Source: Pseudomonadales bacterium | Lineage (GTDB): Bacteria; Pseudomonadota; Gammaproteobacteria; Pseudomonadales; UBA5518 | Assembly: GCA_024234165.1 (NCBI GenBank) | Contig: JACKOP010000001.1 | Location: 310,001 to 374,000, forward strand | Direction of reading: 5' to 3' | Length of the DNA: 64,000 nt | Shown: in pieces, positions 17,332-27,207 of the stretch | Layout of the letters: each line of letters opens with the position of its first letter | Numbering within the stretch: the stretch's first letter is position 1 | Program-made: the position numbers and the translations under genes | Notes under the pieces: generated by a model | The model's database searches: none | What the model was told of the DNA's origin: nothing | The model's input: only the letters and a program-made list of their open reading frames with translations

Positions 17332-17636
17332 AATTCCGCTTCGCACAAGCAGCCCGGGGCGAGTTTGCCGAAGCTGCGCGCTGGTACGCCCGGGAGGCAG
17401 GAGCCAGCCAGGCAAGGGCGTTCCGCAACGAAATTCTGAGAGTCATCCAACTGCTCATCGAGCATCCCGATATAGGCACTCCCACCGTACCGCCCTGCCG
17501 GCGCATGACGGCGCACCGATTCCCCTATGACGTTGTCTATCGCCGCGACAAGGGCACGATCACTGTCGTTGCAATTGCCCACCAAGGTCGTCGCCCGGGG
17601 TATTGGACCGGACAGCGACAGGATCAGCCACAGTAG
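17328..17636 (+). CDS. RelE/ParE-family toxin
   Basis: A 102-residue basic toxin of the RelE/ParE superfamily. The N-terminal FAQAARGEFAEAARWYAREAG and the C-terminal FPYDVVYRRDKGTITVVAIAHQGRRPGYW blocks are the family's most recognisable parts. Targets in the family are ribosome-bound mRNA or DNA gyrase; which one applies here cannot be told. The start is a GTG overlapping the antitoxin stop. Its 3' end overlaps the 3' end of cas7 on the other strand by 13 bp. Both genes of the module are intact, so the module is probably active and stabilises the cas locus. Confidence 0.88.
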   Translation: MKFRFAQAARGEFAEAARWYAREAGASQARAFRNEILRVIQLLIEHPDIGTPTVPPCRRMTAHRFPYDVVYRRDKGTITVVAIAHQGRRPGYWTGQRQDQPQ

Positions 17637-18625
17637 TTCACCAGTTCGACCCCTCTCGGCAATCTTTCGACTTGCAATGTCACTACGTAGTCCGAAAAAG
17701 ACCGCGGCGAGCCGGGCAAGCCTTCCTTCCTGCGAATGTCGATGATGGATTCCGGCACTTCCCGCCGGTGCGTTGAAAAATCCAGCAGTCGATGCGCTGG
17801 TGCGCAACCCAGTTTCGCCTGCTGCTTGCGCTGTTCCTCGTTGCTATCGGTGCCCACGTGTCTGAACACATACAGACCGCGGCAGGTCATGACGCCCTTG
17901 CTTGCGGAACGATCATGGTCGTACATGTTTGCGAGCGCCTGCCAGAGCAGGGCAAGGTCGTCCTCGGTGAATTTGGTGCCCTCAGCCAGGTTGGCTGACA
18001 CGAAGCCCTTCATAGCGTACAGGCCATAGGGGATGAGCTGCTTGCGGCCCATGGTGCGCAGTGTGTCCTCTGGAACATCCGCTTCCAGAGCCGTGAGTTG
18101 TTCGCTGCTCATGTCCTTTTTGTCTTCCACACCGTGCGTCTTCTTTTCGAAGCCCGCGACCGCCATCCGAGTAATGGAAATATCCATTGGCAGCACCGGG
18201 TCGATGGAACGTGCAAAAGAAAACTGCACCGGGCCACGTACCTGGCCAGCATTGGCGCCAGTGCTCATCACTGCCCCAAAGGTACGCACGTCGTAGAAGT
18301 TCTCGCACATCCACTCGCGTGCCTTCTTCACCTTGTCCTTGCTGGCCTTTTTCGGAATGCCGCCGTTGGCTATCTCGTGCGCGAGCGCGATGGGCCGATT
18401 CAGGTTGGTGGCGTGCTCAACGAAAATGGCGTGCGGTGCCTTATTGTCTTTCAGCACCTGGATGTAGTTGCGCACTCGGCGTTTGCCGGCCACATCAGAC
18501 ACCAGTCCATGCATATCTTCAGGGTCGATCCGCGGCGCGTTGCCGGCATCCGGATCGCCATTGGGGTTGCCATTCTCGCAATCGAACAGGAACAGGAATT
18601 CGTAACGGTTGGCAATGATGCTCAT
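17624..18625 (-). CDS. cas7: Cascade backbone protein Cas7 (Csd2, type I-C)
   Basis: A 333-residue protein that coats the crRNA as the repeated backbone subunit of the type I-C Cascade complex. The N-terminus MSIIANRYEFLFLFDCENGNPNGDPDAGN is diagnostic for Csd2. The ATG at 18625 has GAAGGAG upstream; an earlier ATG at 18643 overlaps the cas8c stop (ATGA), but this ribosome-binding site fits the later start better. It is the last interference gene before the embedded toxin-antitoxin pair, whose toxin gene converges on it. Confidence 0.95.
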   Translation of the reverse strand: MSIIANRYEFLFLFDCENGNPNGDPDAGNAPRIDPEDMHGLVSDVAGKRRVRNYIQVLKDNKAPHAIFVEHATNLNRPIALAHEIANGGIPKKASKDKVKKAREWMCENFYDVRTFGAVMSTGANAGQVRGPVQFSFARSIDPVLPMDISITRMAVAGFEKKTHGVEDKKDMSSEQLTALEADVPEDTLRTMGRKQLIPYGLYAMKGFVSANLAEGTKFTEDDLALLWQALANMYDHDRSASKGVMTCRGLYVFRHVGTDSNEEQRKQQAKLGCAPAHRLLDFSTHRREVPESIIDIRRKEGLPGSPRSFSDYVVTLQVERLPRGVELVNYCG

Positions 18626-18639
18626 GGTTTTGCTCTCCT

Positions 18640-20439
18640 TCATTCGGGTTGGTTGGCTTCGGAGTCGTCGTCAGCCTCGCCTTCGGGCAGGCCCTGTTTG
18701 CCGGCCCTGAAATGAGCGAGCTGTTGGTAGTAGCCCAAGGCAAACAGGCTTTGTTCTTCCAGGGTAAGAGTGCGCGGCACAACGTCCTTGATGCGGGCGA
18801 GGATGTCGGAGAGCTGCATTTCATACCACGCAGCCAATCCTCCGTTGAGCTTACCCAGGTGATTCTTGGCGTTGGCGGACAAGCGCCCAAGGATGAGGCC
18901 GGGAGTCTGGGCAGCGGCGGTGTAATACCGCTGAACAACATTCGCACCTACCTTGCCCAAAGCGGCGCGTTGCAAGCGGGCGAACAGAGCGAGTGCCCGT
19001 CCGCAATGATAGGCTGGATCGGGGTGGTCGGGATTCATGTAGGGCTGCATGTCTTGGTCTCCTTTGTTCCGGATAAGATGGGCTTTCATCAAGGCCATGC
19101 GTGCATGGCTAGCAGGCTGGTCCTGAATAACGTCGATGCGCGCTCTGGCGACGGCCTGCGCCAACGAAGCGGAGGGAATCGGGCCGCCCGTCACGGCAGC
19201 ACGCCAGAGTTGCTGCAGCCAGGGGCTTGGCACCTCCTTCAACACCTCGTTGATGCTCTTCTTCCCGTCATTACGAACGAGGCTTGCCGCGAGGGTCGAG
19301 AATTTCGGGTCAGTTGCCTGTGATTTTCCGTCACTCCGAACTATCCCAAGATCACGGAACCAAGACTCGTTATTGGCGGCCAGCTCCTCAAAGCTGCCCT
19401 GCATCACATCTCTCACCATGACACGGGACGTGCGACCCGAGAGCACCAACGCAACAAAGCGACTGCCAGCCAAGTCTGGCCGAACGCCACTGCGAATAGC
19501 GTTGAGCAATTCATGGGCACGACGTTCGGCAGCCCCGGCGGTCTGCTCCGGCGACCCATCGCGGAAGTAGGACATTACGTCGTCCTCTTCGGAAACGTCA
19601 TCCTGCCCCGAGAACCAATAAACGGTCTGCGAGTTTCCCAATTTGACGCTCTTTTTCTCGATCAGCAGATTTAGCGTGGCTGCGTAAGCCGTTGCTGTCT
19701 CCAGAGACATGGCGGCATTGGTCGACTGCTCCAATCCGTAAGACTGTGATGACTGCTTGTCGAAGGAGATAAGCGCGTCGCCGGATTGAATAAGCCCTTC
19801 GCCTGGCAGGCCCTTGATTTTCGCCGGATGCGTCAAAGCCGGCGAAATACACTCCCCCGTGACCAAGCATCGCATCAGCCCTCTCCCCCCTTTTCTTGGA
19901 GGCTTACGGAGGGCGCTACGAAATCGTCGCCACCAGTCGCGCCAGTCCTCTCTTTCAAGAGGATTGATTGTGCCCACCCGTACCGTGGCCGACTCAGTAG
20001 GCTTAGCCTTGGCCGTCTTGAGATCACCTCGGATTTGAGTAAGCACATCCGTATCCTCCAACAGCTTCGCAGCGGCTTCGAGATACGGGGCATCCCGCGA
20101 CGCTTGTCGCAGCAGGCTTACGAACCAGGCATGCTTCTCACCAAATTTCTTGCAGTCTTCGGCATATTTCTTTGGGTCCTTTTCTTTGACTTTGTCATCG
20201 AGATAGAGGGCAACAGTAGGCAAGGCCTCGACGAGGAAATGCGCCCGCGGCTCCTTCCCGCCAATCAATTCCGGGTGGGACAGATTCGGGCACCCGTCGA
20301 AGGCTCTCCCCTTGCCTTCGCCCAACGCCACCACGCCGGTGTAGCGTCCTTCCGTCGTGCAAGTGATTGCCCATTTGACATACTTGCGGGCAAAACCGGG
20401 CTCACTCTCGCCCGCCTGTTTCAGCACCAGATCAAGCAT
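18640..20439 (-). CDS. cas8c: Cascade large subunit Cas8c (Csd1, type I-C)
   Basis: A 599-residue large subunit of the type I-C effector, expected to recognise the PAM and recruit Cas3. In I-C systems an internal start also yields a small Cas11-like subunit from the 3' part of this gene. The Csd1 features include the repeated GxN/PxLE region and the C-terminal YMNPDHPDPAYHCGRALALFARLQ block. It overlaps cas5c by 8 bp and ends at the cas7 leader codons, so translation is coupled along the operon. No frameshift is seen. Confidence 0.94.
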   Translation of the reverse strand: MLDLVLKQAGESEPGFARKYVKWAITCTTEGRYTGVVALGEGKGRAFDGCPNLSHPELIGGKEPRAHFLVEALPTVALYLDDKVKEKDPKKYAEDCKKFGEKHAWFVSLLRQASRDAPYLEAAAKLLEDTDVLTQIRGDLKTAKAKPTESATVRVGTINPLEREDWRDWWRRFRSALRKPPRKGGRGLMRCLVTGECISPALTHPAKIKGLPGEGLIQSGDALISFDKQSSQSYGLEQSTNAAMSLETATAYAATLNLLIEKKSVKLGNSQTVYWFSGQDDVSEEDDVMSYFRDGSPEQTAGAAERRAHELLNAIRSGVRPDLAGSRFVALVLSGRTSRVMVRDVMQGSFEELAANNESWFRDLGIVRSDGKSQATDPKFSTLAASLVRNDGKKSINEVLKEVPSPWLQQLWRAAVTGGPIPSASLAQAVARARIDVIQDQPASHARMALMKAHLIRNKGDQDMQPYMNPDHPDPAYHCGRALALFARLQRAALGKVGANVVQRYYTAAAQTPGLILGRLSANAKNHLGKLNGGLAAWYEMQLSDILARIKDVVPRTLTLEEQSLFALGYYQQLAHFRAGKQGLPEGEADDDSEANQPE

Positions 20440-21175
20440 GGAAGTCCTCCCCGCAGGCTTTCTTCACTGCGTCGTCATCGTAGCCGGGCACTTGCATGAC
20501 GCCCTTCATGATTCGGGCGTGAAAAACGCTGATCGCCGGTTTGGCGTACTCGTCATTGTCGATACCGAGATCGAAAACATCGTAGAGCATGTAGCCCAGA
20601 TCGATATCCACTGGGATGGATTGAACTTCATTCGCCTTTTCGGCGGTCAACTCGAACCACGCAGGAAACTCCCTGCAGCCGAGGAAAGGCTGGTAGTAGC
20701 ATTTGCCTTGTCCGGCGCGGCGGATGAACTGGGCGTCCAGGGCATTCACGTCGGCTTGTCCACCACGGACGCGCATGTGGGCATGAAGCCGATAGCGCAC
20801 GTTCTTGAGCGCCATCGTCTGGCGCTGTGTACGCCCCTTCTGGTCGGTGCCGAGATCGTCCTTGCTGCCGTCGGCCCAAATCGGCTCCGGTGGCTCACGC
20901 CCCTCCATCCAGGCCTTGAGGGTGCGTTCCGCAGGCGCCTTGTCTTTCACCTCGTTGCGCCGCAGGGCGATGTATTTCGGAGGGCTGAGGATTTCGACTC
21001 GCTCGATCTGCCAGTAGAAGCCGTAGGTCTTTTTCCAGTAGATGGCGTCGAAGATGCCGCGCGCCGCTGACGGCGTGATGACGGGATAGCTGTAGCGCTC
21101 CACCTTCATCTCCGGACGGGTGAAGCAGGCGAGTTCTCCCCAGACTTCCAGGCAGTGAGTCTTGCCGCGGGCCAT
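20432..21175 (-). CDS. cas5: crRNA-processing protein Cas5c (Cas5d)
   Basis: A 247-residue RAMP protein. In type I-C it replaces Cas6: it cuts the repeat at the base of the hairpin and stays bound to the 5' handle. Family signatures are LEVWGELACFTRPEMKVERYSYPVITPSAARGI near the start and the C-terminal DLGYMLYDVFDLG block. The chosen ATG has a strong AAAGGAGG upstream; the frame is open further but without such a site. It sits 13 bp downstream of cas3. The hairpin arms it must cleave vary in length across this array. Confidence 0.95.
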   Translation of the reverse strand: MARGKTHCLEVWGELACFTRPEMKVERYSYPVITPSAARGIFDAIYWKKTYGFYWQIERVEILSPPKYIALRRNEVKDKAPAERTLKAWMEGREPPEPIWADGSKDDLGTDQKGRTQRQTMALKNVRYRLHAHMRVRGGQADVNALDAQFIRRAGQGKCYYQPFLGCREFPAWFELTAEKANEVQSIPVDIDLGYMLYDVFDLGIDNDEYAKPAISVFHARIMKGVMQVPGYDDDAVKKACGEDFHA

Positions 21176-21188
21176 GTCGTCCTCCTTT

Positions 21189-23468
21189 CTAGGCAATCCA
21201 GGTGTTGAGCGTGCCGGGCGGAACCAGCCCGAGTTGCGGGTGGTAATGTTCCGGAACAGCGTAGATGAACCAGTCGTTCCGCTCGCGCTGCCGCCAGCCG
21301 GCGACCGGCACGGGCAGCAGAGCATCCCAGATCGTGTCGCTGTCTTTCGGTCGATAGAGGCTCACGGCAAGCGGGCGGGCACGGCGTATCCAGGCCGCGG
21401 TCAGCCCGCGATCTTCCGCCTCCGCCCGCAATTCGTCGAATAGCGTTCGCTGCGGAGCGTAGGGCACCAGCACGTTGATGGCATCCTGCCTGATGAGCCG
21501 GTACAGCCTGGCGACATCGGGGAAACTACCGATCTCGATGGCCTTCAGAATCTCGCTGCTCGCCGGTGCATTCGCCACATCCGCGAGGGCATACAACTCG
21601 CGGTAATACGCGGTAACGAAAGCGGGATCGTCGAGGTTCATGCCGGCTTCGCCATGCCGCAGATACAGCATCTGAGCGATCTGCGCAGCCTGTTGGTAGC
21701 CGCCGGTTGGATAGGCAGCGTCTTCGGGTTGGAAAACTTGTAGTTTTCCGAAGCCCACTTGCCGTCCCTCGCGGTTGCAACGGCCAGCGGCCTGAATGAT
21801 GGCGTCCAGCGGTCCCCAGGCGCGCATGACGACGGGGAAATCCACGTCCACGCCAGCCTCCACGCATTGGGTGGCGACCAGATGGACGGGTTCGTTTGCC
21901 GCGAGCCGCTTGCGTACCGTCTCCAGCACGTCCTGGCGATGAGCGGCGCAGAGATTGGTGGACAGGTGCAGCGCGGCCGGGTCGTCCAGCTTTTCCCATA
22001 GCGTCTTGGCATGGCGCTTGAGATTGACGATGCACAAGGCCTGGCGAGACTCGATCATTTGCCGCGCCACGGCACCCCAAGCAACCGGAGCATCCGGGCT
22101 GCCCCAGGCAACTTCGACCCGCTTCATAGGCGCGAACAGCGATGCGGGTTCGGGCACGATCTCGCGCGGCTGCCAGCCGGGCGATTGCGTCCTCGCCACC
22201 GCGTCGTCGAGATGCGCAAAGGCCGGCTGGGTCGCGGTGGCGAACACGACACTGGTGCCGCAATCGGCCGACAGGTGGGACAAGGCAGCCAGGGTCGGCA
22301 CGGCGAGATGCACCGGCAGCGTCTGCGCCTCGTCGAAAAGGATCACGGCTCGTTGCAGCCGATGCAGCTTGCGGCAGGCGGCGGGGCGGTTGGAAAAAAG
22401 AGACTCGAGCATCTGCACGCTGGTGGTGACGATGATCGGCGCATCCCAGTTTTCCGCGAGCAGGCGCCGCCGGCGTTCGGCATGGCCGACTTGTCCGGTT
22501 TCGCCTTCATTGTCCTGTTGCATATGTTCCTCGCCAACGCCGGCCAGGGAGTGATGCTCCAGCACGAATTCATCGCCGAATACGGGTGCAAGGATGTTCC
22601 GGTAAACGCGTGCCGTCTGCTCCGTGATCGTGAGGTAGGGAATCACCATGACCACCCGATCGAGGCCATGCCGGATTGCATGCTTCAAGGCGAATGCAAG
22701 CATGGCTAAGGTCTTGCCGCTGCCGGTGGGGGCCGTAAGGGTAAACAACCCCGGTTTGCGCTCCGCCCCTCGCAGGCAAGCGGCAAGCAGGGTTTCACGC
22801 ACAGCGCGGACCTTTGGAGAAGCGTTGCTGCTCTCGCGAGTGGCTTCAATGAAGCGCAGCACGGCGTCCAATGCTGCGGTGGCGTTCAGCCGCGGCCCCG
22901 GGGCACGGTATCGCTTGCCGGACGCATCGCCTTCGAAATGCGCCTCGGTATCCAGGTAGTCGGCATCCACCAGGGCCGAAAACAGCAGGCGCACATCCAG
23001 CATCGATGGCACGGTCGCGTCCAGGCTCGATCCGAGCAAGGTCTTCGCCGGGAGAGTGATTGCAACCCCGTCTTGCGCAAGCTTCTCCTTTAGTTCGGTC
23101 ATGTCCGCAGTCAGGCGCAGTCCGGGCACACAAGGATTGGGCAAGCGGCCCAGCGAATCCCGCGATAGCGACTGCAAACCGATGTGATGTCCCTCGATGG
23201 CGAGCGCCGCGGCCGCCGCACGGTGTTCCAGCGCCATGCGCGCACCTGCCGACCAGTGGTCCAGGCCGGACTCCTCGCCGCGCAGGCGGGCCTGGAAGCA
23301 CTCGCCATACTTGCCGAGATCGTGCAGCCGGCCGGCGAGGCGCGCTTCCTCTTGCCAACAAAAGGTACCGGCAAACCCGGCCGCCAGCTCGCCTACGGCG
23401 GACAAGTGCTCCTGCAGTGGGTGCCAAACACCAGAAGCATTCGCGCTATGTGCAAAGAAGTGAACCAT
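21189..23468 (-). CDS. cas3: CRISPR helicase-nuclease Cas3
   Basis: A 759-residue protein that unwinds and degrades invading DNA after Cascade binding. An N-terminal HD nuclease is marked by H49-D50 (GRLHDLGKYGE) and H71 (LDHWSAGA). The superfamily 2 helicase follows, with Walker A TAPTGSGKT at 245-253 and the DEAQ box at 379-382, and QAAGRCNREG as a conserved helicase motif near the end. The ATG at 23468 is preferred; a TTG 12 bp earlier is possible. It is the first gene of the cas operon. Confidence 0.95.
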   Translation of the reverse strand: MVHFFAHSANASGVWHPLQEHLSAVGELAAGFAGTFCWQEEARLAGRLHDLGKYGECFQARLRGEESGLDHWSAGARMALEHRAAAAALAIEGHHIGLQSLSRDSLGRLPNPCVPGLRLTADMTELKEKLAQDGVAITLPAKTLLGSSLDATVPSMLDVRLLFSALVDADYLDTEAHFEGDASGKRYRAPGPRLNATAALDAVLRFIEATRESSNASPKVRAVRETLLAACLRGAERKPGLFTLTAPTGSGKTLAMLAFALKHAIRHGLDRVVMVIPYLTITEQTARVYRNILAPVFGDEFVLEHHSLAGVGEEHMQQDNEGETGQVGHAERRRRLLAENWDAPIIVTTSVQMLESLFSNRPAACRKLHRLQRAVILFDEAQTLPVHLAVPTLAALSHLSADCGTSVVFATATQPAFAHLDDAVARTQSPGWQPREIVPEPASLFAPMKRVEVAWGSPDAPVAWGAVARQMIESRQALCIVNLKRHAKTLWEKLDDPAALHLSTNLCAAHRQDVLETVRKRLAANEPVHLVATQCVEAGVDVDFPVVMRAWGPLDAIIQAAGRCNREGRQVGFGKLQVFQPEDAAYPTGGYQQAAQIAQMLYLRHGEAGMNLDDPAFVTAYYRELYALADVANAPASSEILKAIEIGSFPDVARLYRLIRQDAINVLVPYAPQRTLFDELRAEAEDRGLTAAWIRRARPLAVSLYRPKDSDTIWDALLPVPVAGWRQRERNDWFIYAVPEHYHPQLGLVPPGTLNTWIA

Positions 23469-23514
23469 TGCCCCTCGCAATCAGTTGCCGTACCGATGAT
23501 CGTCCTTTATCGAA

Positions 23515-23531
23515 GGCTCATGGGGTGAGCC
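23515..23531. promoter_or_regulatory. Palindrome upstream of cas3, candidate operator
   Basis: GGCTCA-TGGGG-TGAGCC is a perfect 6-bp inverted repeat about 47 bp before the cas3 start codon, within the only space where the cas promoter can lie. It overlaps the 3' end of the toxin fragment. A regulator site is possible; no protein can be named. Confidence 0.3.
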
Positions 23532-23805
23532 TGCCGAGCATTGATTTTGGGCTCTTTCGCAGAATTCGTGGGTTGATTGGATCACTGTGTGAACAGTCGG
23601 CTACGCCGATACCCGTCTGAGCGTCGAGGCGCTCTCTAGCACGATAGCAACAGGTTACCGCTGGTCTCTGCTTGCCCGCCTGTCGATTGGCGGCGTGCAC
23701 TGTTTGCGTAATACAGGCCTTCCCGAAAAGCGCCGACGGCAGGTGCAGCAACCCGCGCCCCGCCAGCGCGATCAACGGGCCACTATCCGCGACGATACAA
23801 CTCAT
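23518..23805 (-). pseudogene. Truncated PIN-domain toxin (DUF3368-like)
   Basis: The first 35 or so residues (MSCIVADSGPLIALAGRGLLHLPSALFG) match the start of DUF3368-type PIN-domain RNases, including the first catalytic aspartate at residue 7. After that the sequence loses all family character and stops at 95 residues instead of about 150. The downstream half, with the remaining acidic residues, is missing, and the cas operon begins at once. It overlaps the antitoxin stop by 23 bp, as normal for such pairs. The toxin is therefore inactive. Confidence 0.6.
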
Positions 23806-24136
23806 TGAATTGGTCCAGTTCCTTCTGGATTTCAGACGCGTCATGCCGAACAACCGGCACGTGCCTCGCCGCACAGGCCTCGAAGAACTCCGCCAACGAA
23901 AGACCTGCGAGCTTGGCAGCCTGCCCTTGGGTGAGCACATCCTCGTCGAACAGCTTCACCGCCAGGGACACATGCACTCCCTGCTCCAACAACTTCTCGT
24001 CGAAGGGCAAAGCCACGAACACCGGTCGACCATGCTTGGTAACCAGTGCCAAGTGGCCAGCCTCGGCGCCCTGGATCAGTTCGCCGGTACGGTCGCGGAG
24101 GTCTCGGACAGTGAAGGTTTCCATAGGGAGGCTCAT
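23783..24136 (-). CDS. Phd/UPF0175-type antitoxin fusion
   Basis: A 117-residue protein with two parts. The N-terminal half is Phd/YefM-like (METFTVRDLRDRTGELIQGAEAGHLALVTKHGRPVFVALPFDE), a DNA-binding antitoxin fold. The C-terminal half is UPF0175-like (VSLAVKLFDEDVLTQGQAAKLAGLSLAEFFEACAARHVPVV), the usual partner of DUF3368 toxins. ATGs at 24136 and 24124 and a GTG at 24142 are all possible starts; none has a strong ribosome-binding site. It is intact although its toxin is cut short. Loss of the toxin would free it from its role, so it may be decaying or acting only as a DNA-binding protein. Confidence 0.7.
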   Translation of the reverse strand: MSLPMETFTVRDLRDRTGELIQGAEAGHLALVTKHGRPVFVALPFDEKLLEQGVHVSLAVKLFDEDVLTQGQAAKLAGLSLAEFFEACAARHVPVVRHDASEIQKELDQFNELYRRG

Positions 24137-24199
24137 TTGCACTCACAGATGGTGGCACGAATCAGGGGGCGAGGCACCTCTCCCGCCAGCACCGTGGTC

Positions 24200-24218
24200 T
24201 ACTCTCGCGCAGAGAGTA
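24200..24218. other. Perfect hairpin between antitoxin and frmA operon end
   Basis: TACTCTC-GCGCA-GAGAGTA is a 7-bp perfect stem in the 190-bp gap between the end of frmA and the antitoxin gene. It could stop transcription from the long suf-frmA operon, but there is no T tract. The rest of 24143-24326 shows nothing recognisable. Confidence 0.3.
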
Positions 24219-24326
24219 CTGTGGCAATCACGACCCGGCTCTGTCGAGCTTCGGCTACTGGAGCCGCAAGCGGGCGATGTCGGGCACAAGACCGACGCCG
24301 TCTGGCCCGCGCACGCCGCTGTCGCC

Positions 24327-25429
<1,103 letters not shown>

Positions 25430-25433
<4 letters not shown>

Positions 25434-26269
25434 TGCTTCTTCTCCTGCGACAGAGGCACCAGCGCCAGCTGCCGCGACTGGGCAACCAGCACGCCGGCGT
25501 CATCCCAGATCTCACCGTCTTCCTCGACGAAACCACCCGTGAGAAAGCGTGACGTAAAGACCGCACGCAGCCATCCCGGCGCAGGGCACACACGCAGGTG
25601 TGCGGTGAGTTCGATCGTCGGCACCCAGGCAAGCGAGATCTGGTCGGCGTTGAACACGGTAGGCGGAAACGCATCCACTGCAACCAGCAGGCTCATCACA
25701 TCGGGTACCGCATCCCCCGGAAAGCGCAACCAGCCGCGCACGCGCATGCGACCGCTGGGCTTGCCGCCGGCAAGCGCGGCATCCTCGGGATGCAGACGCA
25801 GGTCGATATTGCGGTACATCGTGGGCGGTCCCGGGGGACCGTCGTAACGTACGCAGGCATCCGGTTCGGGCAACGCGGGTGGCGCGCCATCGATGATGCA
25901 GAATTCGCTCGCTGCTTCCCCCGGATCGCCAAAGGTCCCGAGCACCTGCAGCAACGGCGTTTGTGCCGCCGACATCGTGGCGCTCAGGATCGAGAAGCGC
26001 TTGCCGCGCTTCACGAGCTGCGTCTGCACCTCGGCCAGACCGGGTTGCCCCGGTGCCAGGAAATGTGCCGTGATCGTGACCGGGTGCGGACGCCCCGCTT
26101 CGGCAGCCATCGCACGCGCTGCAAGCGCCAGCATGAAACCGCCGTTGGCCTTGCCGGCGATGTCCCACTCCGCGGGCAACGCCACCCGGTAGCGTCCGGG
26201 CTGCATACACTCGACTTGGCTATCGGCAGTGAACGATCGCACCACACACTCCCCTGCAGTACGGCTCAC
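25430..26269 (-). CDS. Acyl-CoA thioesterase-like double hot-dog protein
   Basis: A 279-residue protein resembling the TesB/acyl-CoA thioesterase II fold with two hot-dog domains. GRYRVALPAEWDIAGKANGGFMLALAARAM is the typical first hot-dog segment, and PTIELTAHLRVCPAPGWLRAVFTSRFLTGGFVEEDGEIWDDAG the second. Family members hydrolyse acyl-CoA thioesters. The GTG start overlaps the stop of the upstream hydrolase (GTGA); a second GTG eight codons in, after GGGGAG, is also possible. The physiological acyl-CoA is unknown. Confidence 0.8.
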
Positions 26270-27177
26270 AGGTGTTCGAGCAGGAAATCGCGCATCACCG
26301 CCGAACTGCGTTCGAACCCCGGACCCTGATAGACGACGAAGTGGTCACCCTCGATCACTTCCAGGCGCTTCGGCTCGCCGGCATTCGCGAATGTCTGCCG
26401 GGCGCCGTCGACCGGAGCCATGCGGTCTTCGCTGGCAAGCACCATCAACAAGGCACGTGGCGCGATATGCGGCGCACAAACAGCCGGGTCGAAGGCAGGC
26501 GTGGAACTGGTCGGCAAGGCACGCAGCGAGACACGGTTCTGCCAGGTCTTGCTTCTGCGCAAACCGTATTCGCGGAACCAGTCGGTTGCTTCCTGGAACG
26601 GCAGGAACGCCGGCAGTTCCACGCGTTCATCGGCGACTACCGCGAGCGGACCGATCGGATCACCGCCGGCATCGGCCGGTCCATTGCCGCTTTCGTCGAA
26701 CAATGCCGTCCTGATCGCCTCGAAGGCACCGGGTTCCGGCTGGCGCTGCGCCACGTCGGGCAGGCTCGCAAACGGCACATTGGCGATCACCGCAGCCACG
26801 CGCCGGTCACAGCCACCGACGACCAGCACTTCCCCCCCGCTGAAACTCGAACCCCAGATCCCGATGCGCCGTGGATCGACTTCCGGGCGCTGCTCCAGCC
26901 AATCGATCGCGCGCCGGTAGTCGCGCGCCTGCGCCCAGATATTGATTTCCTGCCGTGGCTCACCGTCGCTCAGGCCGAGGTTGCGCTGGTCGTAGGCCAG
27001 CACCGTGATGCCGGCAGCACAGAACACGCGCGCGAATGCGTCGATACCCATATCGATCGTGGCCGAGAAGCCATGCGCCATCACCAGTGCCGGGCCGCTG
27101 CGTGCCCCCTCCGGCACATACAGCCAGCCGCGCAGCGTGGTGCCGCCGTGCCCGGGAAATTCGATGTCGTGCCGCAT
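26266..27177 (-). CDS. Alpha/beta hydrolase
   Basis: A 303-residue serine hydrolase of the dienelactone hydrolase/DUF1100-like type. The oxyanion-side motif is VMAHGFSATIDMG. The nucleophile elbow is GIWGSSFSGGEVL, with Ser in the G-x-S-x-G-like turn. The acid and histidine are likely in LASEDRMAPVDG and EGDHFVVY. No signal peptide is seen, so it is cytoplasmic. It starts 30 bp after sufE and overlaps the next gene. It has no obvious link to iron-sulfur assembly and may simply ride on the operon. Confidence 0.85.
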   Translation of the reverse strand: MRHDIEFPGHGGTTLRGWLYVPEGARSGPALVMAHGFSATIDMGIDAFARVFCAAGITVLAYDQRNLGLSDGEPRQEINIWAQARDYRRAIDWLEQRPEVDPRRIGIWGSSFSGGEVLVVGGCDRRVAAVIANVPFASLPDVAQRQPEPGAFEAIRTALFDESGNGPADAGGDPIGPLAVVADERVELPAFLPFQEATDWFREYGLRRSKTWQNRVSLRALPTSSTPAFDPAVCAPHIAPRALLMVLASEDRMAPVDGARQTFANAGEPKRLEVIEGDHFVVYQGPGFERSSAVMRDFLLEHL

Positions 27178-27207
27178 GATGAGGAGCCCTCGTGTCGTCG
27201 GGAAAAA

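Noticed and set aside
17080..17636. Anti-CRISPR or accessory cas gene pair between cas7 and cas4
   Set aside because: Both proteins match known addiction-module families over their full length, so a toxin-antitoxin reading is better supported.
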